From positions 66,461,188 to 66,525,187 of the forward strand of contig CM067370.1 of the NCBI GenBank assembly GCA_034401795.1: a DNA stretch of 64,000 nt, written 5' to 3'. Shown here piece after piece: positions 41,788 through 52,306 of the stretch. The stretch is from Chaetoderma sp. LZ-2023a (Eukaryota > Mollusca > Caudofoveata > Chaetodermatida > Chaetodermatidae). The notes beneath the pieces are model-generated. The model saw nothing but the letters and a program-made list of their open reading frames with translations, was not told the origin of the DNA and did not search any database. The translations under genes were made by a program, and so were the position numbers. Numbering within the stretch: position 1 is the stretch's first letter; each line of letters starts with the position of its first letter.

Positions 41788-44639
41788 CAAAGCTGGCAAA
41801 ACAATTGGTTAACATGGATGTTTCAAAGAATTTTTGGAATCAGGATTGCTGGAGGGTATGCGTATGCATACATTCCCTCCCAGTTGATAGCTAGCATATC
41901 TGTTGCGATAGCACTGAGATCTGCAATCGGAGAGACAAACGTTGTCATCTTCGCATTCTTCTTCATTGTGAATAAATCTATGTTGGGTTTGCCCCAGTGG
42001 TTAAACAGGCGATCCGCCACACATTGAATTAGTTGCCATTCCTGTAGGTAAAACACTCATCCTTCGGCTCAATGAGTCTGCTAACAGATTTTAACCTTCC
42101 CGGAATATGAACTGCTTACAAGATCATATGATCTAGACACCAGCAAAGCAGTCTCCATGTCATGATACAGAGACTGGGCAACTTCGTTCCATCCTGGTGG
42201 TTTGTGTAAGCCATTACTGTTGAGTTGTCTGATTGAACCAGAACTATCTTGCCCTGGACTTTCTCTAAGAAATGTTCCAGGTCCTGGATTACTGCCTGTA
42301 ATTCCAGTAGATTGATATATTCCTGTGACTGATCCAGATTCCAAAGTACCTATACTCCCCATACAAGCTCCCCATCCCTCCATTGATGCATCCATATACA
42401 TCATTATCTGAGGGTGGGGAGGGGTGAGCATCAACCCCGCCAGGAGACTCTCTCTTTTCATCATCCACCATTGAAGGTAGTGAATAAGAGGTACCAACAC
42501 TGACACTCTTGAGGCCAAGGATACTGTACTCTGGGTCCACTGTGTCATGAGAAGTAACTGGATAGGCTGTCTTCGCAAGGCCGCCTGTGGAATGACTGGC
42601 TCTAGACAGACCATCGATCCCAGCATTCTCAAGTAAACCCATGCCAGCACAAAGTGACTGGTGCACAGTCTGAATGACAGAGATGAGTATTTCTACTCTC
42701 TCCTGAGATGAGTAAACATACCCGATCTCCAGATCAAAGAACATGCCCAGGTAAACAAACTTCTGGGATGGAGTCAACTCTGACTTTTAAAAGTTGATTA
42801 ACCAGCCTAAATCTGTGAATGTTTTCAAAACTATCTCTAGATTTGCTGACAAACTTTCCTGATTGTGTGCTTTTAACAGCCAGTCGTCTATGTAAGTGTG
42901 GACTGCTATGCTGTGATAGAAAGAACCACCCGGGTGAAGACCCAAGGAGCTGTCGAAATCCAAAGGGAAGAACTTTGAATTCCCACTGGTGGCCCTGAAA
43001 CATGAATTTCAGAAACCATTGAAAACTCCTCGCAATTGGAATGTGGAAATAAGCATCTTTCAGATCTACTAATGCTGTACACATTCCCTTCACAAACCCT
43101 GCCAACATCGTCTTGAAACTCAGTGTGTCTATGAACTTGTTCAATGGCTTGAGGTTGAAAATTGGTCTCCACCCGCCAGTGCTGTTACCAGAAACACAGT
43201 TGAGTAGAAGCCTGGGAAATCTTGTGCTGGCTGAATTGCTCCCTTTCGTATGAGGGAATTTACCTCCTCTTCGATACACAAAGTTGATCCGGATCTCTTG
43301 GATTTTGGGTCGAGAGACAGCTGCGATGGTGGGCCTACTGCACAGTCGGGCTGGTACCAGACTGAAAGCCATCGCAAGACCAAGCAGACCTGAGTTAACA
43401 GCTCCAACTCTTGCCTGTGGAATGCCAAGCGATCTCCCATGGGTTCACCTAGGGATAGAGGTGGACACAAATAATGCAAGAGCGGCACTGTCTGTTACCA
43501 CGACCAGATCCTCGCGCACCTCAGCCAGCGCCGCCGCACCTCGGTGCGCAGGCTGCTGCCTGGACGGCCGCACTGGAGGAGCCTGCGGGCTACCACCCCT
43601 CCCCCACTCCACACCCTGTGCTGGCATAGCCATGACCTATGCTGCACTGGTGGCTGGCCTCTGACTTAATATGCGCCAGCACGGGCCTGCTGCGGATGGA
43701 ACGCTGCATGATCACGTTCTCTACGAAGCACTTCAAATTGCTCCTGTCGCGCCCTCTGATTATTCACCAGAGTGACAGTCTCTTGGAGGTGTTTACATCC
43801 CTCCCCTCCAAAGAGACCAGGACCCAACAGAGGCATATGCAGCAACCCATTGTAGAGATCCTGCGAGTGACGGGCACATATTGTCTAGCGTGAATGTGCG
43901 CTTCCACTCCTAGTGATGGCTCTCTGGACTGTGACCGGGCTCACTTGATGTGACACAGAAGCAGTAACCAACCACACACACCCCCACTGTACCATGTTAG
44001 ATGTTCGGTTTGACCATAAGCTAGCAAGGCTTCCTCTTCGCCTTCCTCTGTAAAGGTTGCCGAGTGATCCAACGGAGGAAACTCAGCCTGTGCAAGAGTA
44101 GTACCGCTGGAGGGCACGGCACCCAGGGCTGGCGGCTCAAGACCAAGTGCTAAGCGAATGGCTGAGCTTACAGTCCCTGTCCACAGATCAACAGGCTGAA
44201 AAAACAGACCCAGACTGGTAGGGGAACACCTGGTGTTGTGTGAAAACCAGGGTACCCCTAATAGAGACCAAAAACAGAAGCGGAGGAAAAATTGCTCTAG
44301 TGCAGAAGAAGTCTCTGAAGCAGGTAACATGCTTTTCAACATCGCTGGCATCCAATCCTCCAACAACTTCTTCATTTCACTCAGTAATTCTTGTTTAAAG
44401 GCGTCAACATCAGACAAGGATGGCATAGGAGTCTTTCCTTTATGACCTAAACCAGACCTGCCTACCCCCTATAAACTCAATCAGTACTTTCCATTGGGAA
44501 AACTATGATTTTCAGTAGTTTCACCATGTCAATCAGTAATGGTTTTTCAGTAGTTTTCAGAGGCTTTCAATAGTTCAGTAATCACATAAGGCAATTATAA
44601 AAGCATAAAAACATACGAATTAATGAAAATTAGTCTAAT

Positions 44640-44855
44640 TATCACCACACACACACACACACATGACCCACCCACCCACACACACGACCCACACACGACC
44701 CACCCACACCATTATCCTTCAAATTAATTTTTTTTAAATTTTTTAACTAAATATTTGTTGAAAATTCAACACCAGTAAATTTTCAAAAATAGTCCTCTTA
44801 GGGATGACTATTTCTGAAAACTTGTCACTGAATGACTGGCTAGGTTAACATTTTA
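44640..44855. repeat. (CA)n/CCCA simple repeat and foldback fragment, copy 6
   Basis: Bases about 44645-44710 are CACA and CCCACA runs. Bases about 44765-44855 contain CAGTAAATTTTCAAAAATAG, GACTATTTCTGAAAA and GAATGACTGGCTAGG, an internally deleted copy of the foldback repeat. Confidence 0.6.
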
Positions 44856-44917
44856 CGGCCCCCACCTCCTACCCCAATTCAAACCTTCTACAACCAGTGA
44901 AAACAAGAACGCTGAAG

Positions 44918-45826
44918 TAGGCTTGTGCGATGAAGTTCTATTTATTTTTTAAATCGCGATTTTTACGATGTAATTGAGGAAAAATCAGAAAATCGTCAAA
45001 AATGTCATGTTTTTTAAGAATCTGAAGTGTGTACTTTTCCGTCGCATTTTATCAGTACATGCGTACAATTATAATTGATTCACGCCTGTGTTCATTGTGT
45101 TTATATCAAGCCACGCCATGCATGTGTCGATTAATTACTAATCGCAACACAAAGATCTACAAAAAACACGCTAACAATAGCGAGGTAACACCTTTGTCAT
45201 TGAGAAAACCAGCTAGTTACTCCGTCGAATCGCAATATAATTTTCTTTCTTTCGCTGCAGACCCTGAGTCTGTCGTGAAATGCCAAGTATATACTTAGTT
45301 GCAGAGTGTTAGGCAATCAGTGAACATAATTCTTTTTAATTCTAGAGTTAGCAATTTCAGGCGGTGTAATAATTTTTCATTTTTGATTCGGTTGTCATGT
45401 CAAATTAAAGAAAATAAAGCAACAGCATTCCAGATTGTTTGATTTTGAACTGTGCATTCTGTTGATTACTTTTAAATTTAAATCGTACATTCTGAAAGCA
45501 ACTATAAACTGTAACATAGGACAAGTTCCCGCCGTTACGCTCGTACCTACTCAAAGCTGCCGTCCTATGTATGTGAATTGCACAGTATCTCTCCGGGTAC
45601 TAATATTAGCGTCTTCGCGTTACTCCGGTAATGACCTAAACACGTTCTACAAAGGGAGGCTATAAGCGGAAGCTGATACATCATGTAATTTATATTTTTT
45701 TCTCGGCAACATTTTATCTCAAATTTTGATGAAATAAATAATGTTTATTAAACTGTACGCAATATTTAGGCAGTCCCAATTAATAATTTCACTCCCGCGA
45801 TGATGGATATAAGGTATACATTAAGC
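44918..45826. repeat. Dispersed 0.9-kb repeat B, copy 2
   Basis: Matches 13597-14497 in the opposite orientation over its whole length, starting TAGGCTTGTGCGAT and ending ACATTAAGCA. Point differences and small indels are spread evenly, so this looks like two independent insertions of one family rather than a recent duplication. Confidence 0.75.
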
Positions 45827-45889
45827 AATTTTGTTGATATCTGGTGAGCTATTGTTGAAAAAATGGCCAATGCCAAAACCATGAAGAAA

Positions 45890-46160
45890 ATAACTAAAAT
45901 GCCCCAAAATTAAATCTATCGTTTGTAGATCACATCCCTGTATAGTATAGATCACTTCAGTAACATTTCATTGAGATCGGATGAGCCAGTGTTGAAAAAT
46001 AAGTTGATTAAAAAATGTTAATGAAAACTGCACTGACAAAAAAACGTAAAAAAAATTGTTAAAATGCCCCTGAATTAAATCTATTGTTATGTAGTATAGA
46101 TCACTTCTGTAAAGTTTCATTGAAATCGGATGAGCCAGTGTTGAAAATAAGTTTGACCCC
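45890..46160. repeat. Two-unit tandem repeat, ~155-bp period
   Basis: The block ATTAAATCTAT ... GTATAGATCACTTC ... TTTCATTGA then ATCGGATGAGCCAGTGTTGAAAA occurs at about 45900-45998 and 46057-46155. The unit length is like the pearl cores but the sequence is a third type. No terminal hairpin is seen nearby; 46160-46629 holds nothing else I can name. Confidence 0.65.
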
Positions 46161-46629
46161 TGGCCACTGCCCTCAGATTGACTCAAGAACAAAAAAATGT
46201 GTTGCACTGTAGTCTACTAACTACAAGTTTCAAAATGCTATGTGACATGACCACATTTGCTAAAAAAAATTCTGCCCACCATTTCCCCCACCCCTGTCCC
46301 TGGGGGTGATATAAAAATTCTGATGTGTCATACACATCCCTGGCCATATGTGTAATAATACAGAAAGTTAACTGCTCTTTGCATATATTAGCATGGGAAT
46401 GAGCATGAATATATAAGATGAATGAACATGATATATAGACATAATACAAAAAACTCTCAATCTTGAATTACCTCATGATATTTGGATTTCAGACGTGGAG
46501 CCTCCAACCATTCACTTGTCCGGCCATTAGTGACACAATCTGGTTGACATCCTCTTGCTCGACCATGTCTGCTTCTTAATTCTTTCTTACAAATGCCAAA
46601 AAAGGGAGAAGAGCAGTGTGGTCGTATAG

Positions 46630-46698
46630 CTATCGTTTCAAAACAGCTAAACCGAGTGAATTGGCGGAGTCTGACACATCCCTCATATAGTAATCCAT
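46630..46698 (-). mobile_element. DIRS recombinase scrap, part 1 (C-terminal end)
   Basis: On the minus strand this encodes the MRDVSDSANSLGLAVLK end typical of DIRS tyrosine recombinases, comparable to [15 protein letters not shown] in copy B. It is a fragment of a further DIRS copy, split by the I-group LINE; the other piece is at 50720-50766. It is broken. Confidence 0.7.
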
Positions 46699-47024
46699 CC
46701 CCTGTTTAAGACTATATGCTCGGCCTCAACGTGGCGCAGGGGTGTAACCCACTGGGTGTCAATCCAGACATTTGGAGGGGCTAACCAGAGCATTATGCAC
46801 AACGCAAATGAATGACACTTGGAGATCGAATCAAACGAAATGGTGCTCGCCCTGTGAGGATCCGCCAGGCAGGTGCAGCGCTGGGCTCCACGCCTCAAAG
46901 GAGCCCACCCTCAGCTACTGGAGGTCCCATCAACTCGTCTTGTGGAGCCAGGAGATGAGGATGGAGAGCTACTGGCCAACCGAAAGAGAAGACCAAACCC
47001 AAAGAGAACCCCAGTATCAACATC

Positions 47025-48230
47025 ATGCACTGGAACGCAGAAGGGGTTACCAACAAGAAATCAGAGCTCGAACAGTTCCTGTACAAAAACAACATTGATA
47101 TCTGCCGCATCCAAGAGACACACCTGCAAGAAGGAAAACCATTTCAGATCAGAGGTTACCAGATTTTCCGGTGTGATCGAAGAGGAAGAAAGAAAGGCGG
47201 GGTGATCACCTTGGTCCGAAACAGCGTGAACGCCAGCCAGATCAAAACCTTTATGGAAGAGGCAGAATATATCAAGATCAAGATAACAACCAGCAACTCT
47301 GTGATTGACATTGTCAATTATTACTGCCCTAATGACAAGAATCTCTCACTTGACACAATCCAGGTCCCGGACTGCCACTTCCTCATTGCGGGAGACTTTA
47401 ATAGCCAGTCTCAGAGCTGGGGATACAGAACACTTGATAAACGAGGAGAAGACTTTGAAGCATGGCAAGATGAAAAGCACCTTTTACTTGTCAACGATCC
47501 CACAGATCAGCCTACCTTCTACTCGCGCCGGTGGCACTCGACAACAACGCTGGATTTGGCATTTTGTACAGAAGACATTCACAGAAACCTCAGTAGAGTG
47601 GTCGGATCGCAGTTAGGAGAAAGTGACCACCGCCCAGTCCTCCTCTCTCTTTCTGGAAGTATTTCAACAAGTTCACCTCAACATCCAAGGTGGAACTACA
47701 AAAAGGCAAATTGGAGTCTGTTCGGCATTCGTTCCAATGAGCTTACCCTAAATATAGCAGTAGAAGGGAGAAACATCAACAATGCGGTCAAGGAATTTAA
47801 TTCAAGTATCCTCAAGGCTGCCAACGAAGCGATTCCTCGAGGGTTCAGGAAAAACTACCTCCCCTACTGGACAACAGAACTGCAAGCAGCACATGATAAA
47901 CTAGACAAGGCCAGAGAAGATGCAGAGGGTAATCCTTGTCATGAAAGCCACTTCACACTACAACAAACTAAAGCCAGGTATCTAAAGACCAAGCTTGAGG
48001 CCAAGAGAAGAAGCTGGAGGGAAAAGATGGCAGGGTTTAATTTAGAGAGAGACACAACAAAGCTATGGAGACTGACTAAAGCACTGAATGATGAGGGTGT
48101 CGGGGGAGAGAAGATTACTCTTGAAGAAGATGGACAAACACTGTCAGGAAAGATGGCTGCAGATGCCTTTGCGAAGGCATATGCAAAAGAAAGCAACATT
48201 TCTATACCACGAATGCGTCAAAGAGGTTAG
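47025..48230 (+). pseudogene. LINE ORF2 part 1: endonuclease
   Basis: From MHWNAEG, the Asn-containing start of the exonuclease/endonuclease/phosphatase fold, through IQETHL (Glu), AGDFNSQSQSWG (Asp/Asn), TTLDLAFC and ESDHRPVLL (Ser-Asp-His) all catalytic boxes are present. The domain covers residues 1 to about 215, then the linker to the reverse transcriptase. The frame is open at both ends of ordinary length; a frameshift near 48200 separates it from the polymerase. Upstream in-frame codons reach a stop near 46965, so the start is a best guess. Confidence 0.85.
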
Positions 48231-49737
48231 AAAAGAGCAAAAGGAAAGAACAGACACCAACACTCACGATGCAATGAAAGTTGACATTAGTTTAGCAGAA
48301 CTGAAGAAGTCTATCCACCAATTGAAGAAGAAGAAATCTCCCGGGCCAGATGGCATTACGAATGAAATGATCCAACACCTTGGTAATGCATCTCTCCGCA
48401 AGTTGCTAGCTATCTTTAATCTCAGTTGGACCAATGGAGAGGTTCCTAAGTGCTGGAAGGAAGCCAGAATGACTCCTATTCTGAACAAAGGGAAGAACAA
48501 GACGAAAGTGCTGAGCTACCATCCTATCAGTCTTACAAGCTGCATATGCAAGACCATGGAGCGCATCGTCAACCAGCGGTTGCAGTGGTACCTGGAGTCG
48601 GAGAACACTATAGTTTCAGAGCAGGCTGGCTTCAGAAGATACAGGAGCACAGAAGATCAAACAACACATCTTGCACAGGTCATAGAGGACACTTTTCAAG
48701 CCAAGAAGGTGATGCTAGCTGCCTTTATTGATCTGCAGAAGGCATTTGACAAGGTGTGGAAGGATGGCCTCCTCGTGAAGCTCCGGTGCACAGGCATCGG
48801 TGGCAACATGTTCCGATGGACCAAGTCCTACCCACACAATCGCAGAGCTAGGGTGCTGGTGGATGGACAATCTGGACATAATGTATTGCTGAGACAAGGC
48901 GTACCACAAGGCAGAGTATTTTCACCAACTCTGTTCATACTCTTCATTAATCATATTGTAGCAGAGCTGCCAAATGGGATCCAAGCAGCCCTCTATGCAG
49001 ATGACCTCGTACTCTGGTGCACCGAGGAGTACACAACGACTGCCACGTACAGAATGCAGCTCGCCGTGGACAGAATTACAGCTTGGGCCAATCGCTGGTG
49101 TATTACCATCAACAAAGAAAAATCATCAGCCATGCTATTCTCACTGTCCACCAAAACCAAGGTTCGCAATCTGACACTGGGCGGTACTCCACTCGAGTAC
49201 GAGGACCAGCGGACATACCTGGGAGTCACCTATGACAGAAGATTAACATGGAAGGAGCACATCCAGAACGCAGAGGCAAAGGCCAGAAGAAAGCTAAACA
49301 TCATGAGGAAGCTGGCAGGAACAAAGTGGGGTGCCAATGAAAGGATCCTCAAGACCATCTACCTAGGTGTCGTACGACCACACCTTGAGTATGGATCCAG
49401 CTCATGGATGACAGCAGCTAAATCTCATCAACAGAACCTCGACAGAGTACAAAACCAGGCACTGCGCATCATCACTGGTGGAATGAGATCAACACCAATA
49501 GAAAAAATGGAGCAGACACCAGGCATCCCCCCACTTAGTAAAGGAAGGGAATGCAAAGCACTGATCCAAGCTGCAAAGTTCAAATCGTTCAACAACCACC
49601 CGATGAAGATCAGGCAAGCACAGCTGTCATCAGAAAGACTTAAAAGATCAAGTTTTGTGAAAGAGACAAAAGCACTTCAAATGGAAACACCAAGAAATGT
49701 TGCCAGCACAAACAGAAGACCCAAACCACACCCTTGA
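48207..49737 (+). pseudogene. LINE ORF2 part 2: reverse transcriptase
   Basis: Motifs in order are KKKKSPGPDGITNEMI, the YHPISLTSCICKTMERI block, EQAGFRRYRSTEDQ, AFIDLQKAFDKVW, RQGVPQGRVFSPTLF and the catalytic ALYADDLVLW. A thumb region with YLGVTYDRRLTWKEHI and LEYGSSSW follows. The frame is open from 48088, but its first 40 codons overlap the endonuclease frame. The usual PQGSVLSP reads PQGRVFSP and the fingers Arg-Pro pair is altered, mild signs of decay. A frameshift lies near 49700. Confidence 0.88.
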
Positions 49738-50631
49738 TCCTCCACCCTGGGAAAACAAACTAGAGAGGATAGCTATTCGCACCACAGTACCTCATCTCAC
49801 AACCAAAGATGAACACAGTGATGTGAGCAAGAAGGCCCTGACGCTAGCCATGCTGGAAGAAATGTACCCTCAGGAGACATGGATAAGGATCTACACAGAT
49901 GGATCAGCCAAAGATGCAATTAGGAGCGGAGGTGCCGGACTGCACATACAGTATCCAAACGGACAACATGAGTCAGCTGCAATACCGACATGCAAACACT
50001 GCACAAACTACAGAGCTGAAGTCGAAGCACTGGTCCATGCAGCTAATACCATCAGCAGAACAGCAGACCCTATTGCACAGATTGTCTTTTTATCTGATGC
50101 CTGCTCCGTCCTTGAGGCTATCACCAAAGGTAAGCTGCCACAACTTGAAGAAGCACTACAAACCATCAAATGCTTTCGGATAGCATTGCAGTGGATCCCT
50201 TCACACTGTGGAGTCCAAGGAAATGAGGAAGCAGCCAAGATGGCAAAGGTGGGTGCAGAAGAGAATCAGACAGAAAACATGGGTACGCATACAGAGATGA
50301 AGACTATCATCAAGTCACTCTATAGAACACCTCAATCAGAAGATGCCTACCATCATCTCTCGAGGCCAGAGCAAGTGACCATTTTTCGTCTCAGAACAGG
50401 ACATAACAGACTAAACCAGCACATGTACAGGCGGTTCCACCTTACGACATCGCCCGCTTGTCCTTGTGGAGAAGCAGAACAGACCACATACTTCAATCTT
50501 GCAGTACGTAGCAGCTGCTGAGAGAAGAGATCTGGCCTTTGTCAACCTCTTTTCTTGAAAAGCTGCATGGGCCTGTGGAAGAACTGCAGAAAACCACAGA
50601 TTTCATCTTGAGAACGGCTCTCCAAGTGTGA
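49697..50631 (+). pseudogene. LINE ORF2 part 3: RNase H and C-terminal zinc motif
   Basis: RNase H boxes are visible: IYTDGSAKD (Asp), YRAEVEALVHA (Glu), VFLSDACSVLEA (Asp) and WIPSHCGVQGNEEA (His and acidic end). The tail has FRLRTGHNRLNQHMYR and CPCGEAEQT. Near 50485 the frame slips; the continuing register reads LQSCST, a stop at 50509, then QLLREEIWPLS and VEELQKTTDFIL to the natural end. The RNase H supports placement in the I group. Confidence 0.85.
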
Positions 50632-50644
50632 TACCAGCGATTGA

Positions 50645-50681
50645 AAAGAAGAAGAAGAAGAAGAAGAAGAAGAAGAAGAAG

Positions 50682-50709
<28 letters not shown>
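50645..50709 (+). repeat. (AAG)n tail of the I-group LINE
   Basis: About 65 bp of AAG trinucleotide directly before the downstream target duplication. Short-period tails of this kind are typical of the I group, which lacks a long poly-A. Confidence 0.9.
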
Positions 50710-50714
<5 letters not shown>

Positions 50715-50719
50715 TCCAT

Positions 50720-50766
50720 GAAAGAGGACTCACAGTGTCATTGTGCAACAGCCATGATGTCCTCTA
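50720..50766 (-). mobile_element. DIRS recombinase scrap, part 2
   Basis: The minus strand shows LLEDIMAVAQ and HCESSFM, matching [18 protein letters not shown] of copy B. It is the other side of the DIRS fragment interrupted by the LINE. Broken; nothing of the rest of this DIRS copy is visible to the right. Confidence 0.7.
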
Positions 50767-50945
50767 ACAGCTAATCTCAGGTATTACGGCTTCCTCTAAA
50801 GATTTGTTAAATAGGATGCAAAGGGGTACACTGATCTCTTTTGCTAGTTCAATCAAAATTTGTATGGGTATGCCATCTGGTCCATGACTTTTATTTGGGC
50901 TTAGTTTTTTTAGTTTGGCTTCAATAGTCTCTGGGCTTGTAGGGC
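50767..50945 (-). mobile_element. LINE reverse transcriptase fragment
   Basis: About 60 codons on the minus strand read PETIEAKLKKLSPNKSHGPD then GIPIQILIELAKEISVPLC and ILFNKSLEEAVIPEI. This is the N-terminal reverse transcriptase block of a CR1/Jockey-type LINE, and the IFNKSLEEG style matches the LINE at 62660. Both ends are cut off, the left side of this minus-strand piece by the TTAA-element copy. Confidence 0.75.
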
Positions 50946-52302
50946 TTAGTTATGTGTTTAAAATTAACAAAAATGTCGGGTAAATATAAATCTAAGCTAA
51001 ACTAATCTATATGCGTATAGTCGTATTATTGACAGTACACGGTTTGTTTACAATTTAGTCAGCGGTCGAGGTGCTTAGCGAGGCTTTCACTGCTGTCCAC
51101 AGGCTTATAGTACAACTTAAATAACATATACTGTTGAATATTTTGAACATAATTGGGTTGGATTTCAACCCAAATTGTGTTCAAAATATTCAAAATATTC
51201 AACATAACGTTTCTTGTATCGTGTTCATATGGTTCTAACTAACATATTTGTGTTTTTGCTTTGGAAGCATTTAAACTTATTTATGAGCTGCACTATAAAT
51301 AAAGATGATATGCTAGCGACCTCTGAACATCTGTCAGTTCACCTACCTATTTAAAATTTGTTCATCTGCTACAGTTTTGCTTTTTCATAACATTGAAATA
51401 TGAGTGTATTCTACTTCCATACATGGAAGAAGTTGGTTTGCAAATGATATAGTTCATATGGTTGTCACAGACAACACACACACACACACCAACGTACGTG
51501 TTGACCCGTACATGCCATGCCTCTACATTATTATTATACAAACACATTGCCAAAAGCTTATAGGTAAACAATTACATTCTAATCAGTAATCACAGGAAAT
51601 TTCACATAGGACACACTGCCACACTTATTGTACATTCGTAATCTTCAGAAAAAGTTGTAACTCCACTCTGAAGCCTATACATTTAGATATGACTAATAGT
51701 ACAATTATAGCCATCGTCAACCTCTCCCACCCACCTCGATCATCACACTCACATCCATCCATCCCAAATATTACATAGTACATCCAGTCCTTTCAAGAAT
51801 GGTAATGGATCCGCAATTAGGCCTACTAGACTACATAGTATTTGTCACATGCATTGAAATATTGCTGATTTTCAGCATTGCCCATGGTTTACCGTAGTTA
51901 TAGGCCTATTATTATGCGAATATAGCTATCCATGAAACCATTAAAAATTAGTAAATGTCATAATAGATTTTTTTAAATCATTTTTTATTTCTTGAAGACT
52001 TAGCTTCAACCTGACATAATTTATGTTATGGTAGGTGAAGTCTATCCCGTTAAATGCACGTTTTAAAATATGTTACCTTTGTATTACAGATAGAGACATA
52101 TTGACCCAATTCACAGCGCCGTTCCCGGTGTGACGTCACAGCGAATGGTGATGTGATTCAGATTGAGGTGTCATTTAATCTCGTTATTTGGGCTGCCTAA
52201 CATATTTTTCTCACTCAAAAGTGACGCTATTGTGTTTAAATAGTGTAGTAGACCATAAAATTAATTGAAACTCGTTATCGACCGCAAGTCCTCACAAGAC
52301 CT
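50946..52302. mobile_element. TTAA element, second copy, left part missing
   Basis: Matches 36013-37361 with frequent small differences and ends in the same CCTCACAAGACCT followed by TTAA (52303-52306). The first 720 bp of the element seen in the other copy are absent. The internal hairpin and the GTGACGTCAC subterminal block are retained. Confidence 0.8.
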
Positions 52303-52306
52303 TTAA

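Larger units (their letters stand above)
39716..44450 (-). mobile_element. DIRS relic, subfamily of copy B, broken and interrupted
   Basis: Pieces matching copy B appear in the same order on the minus strand: terminal-repeat/internal-region sequence (39716-39905), part of the recombinase (about 40036-40165), then RNase H, reverse transcriptase and Gag-like sequence (about 41800-44450). It is broken in many places, lacks internal stretches and the right terminal repeat, and is clearly older than copies A and B. An hAT-like element sits inside it (40174-41787). Confidence 0.85.
46699..50709 (+). mobile_element. I-group LINE with RNase H, 4.0 kb, 10-bp target duplication
   Basis: The element is flanked by AGTAATCCAT on both sides (46689-46698 and 50710-50719) and ends in an (AAG)n tail. 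It encodes an apurinic-type endonuclease, reverse transcriptase and RNase H followed by a CPCG zinc-like motif, which fits the I superfamily (I/Nimb-like). The protein runs to a stop at 50629-50631, leaving only about 15 bp before the tail. The frame is interrupted near 48200, 49700 and 50485, with a stop at 50509. Only about 330 bp precede the endonuclease, so ORF1 is missing or truncated. Confidence 0.9.

Noticed and set aside
46470-46600. Possible exon after TTTGGATTTCAG
   Set aside because: The downstream frames stop quickly and no matching donor or conserved peptide is seen.
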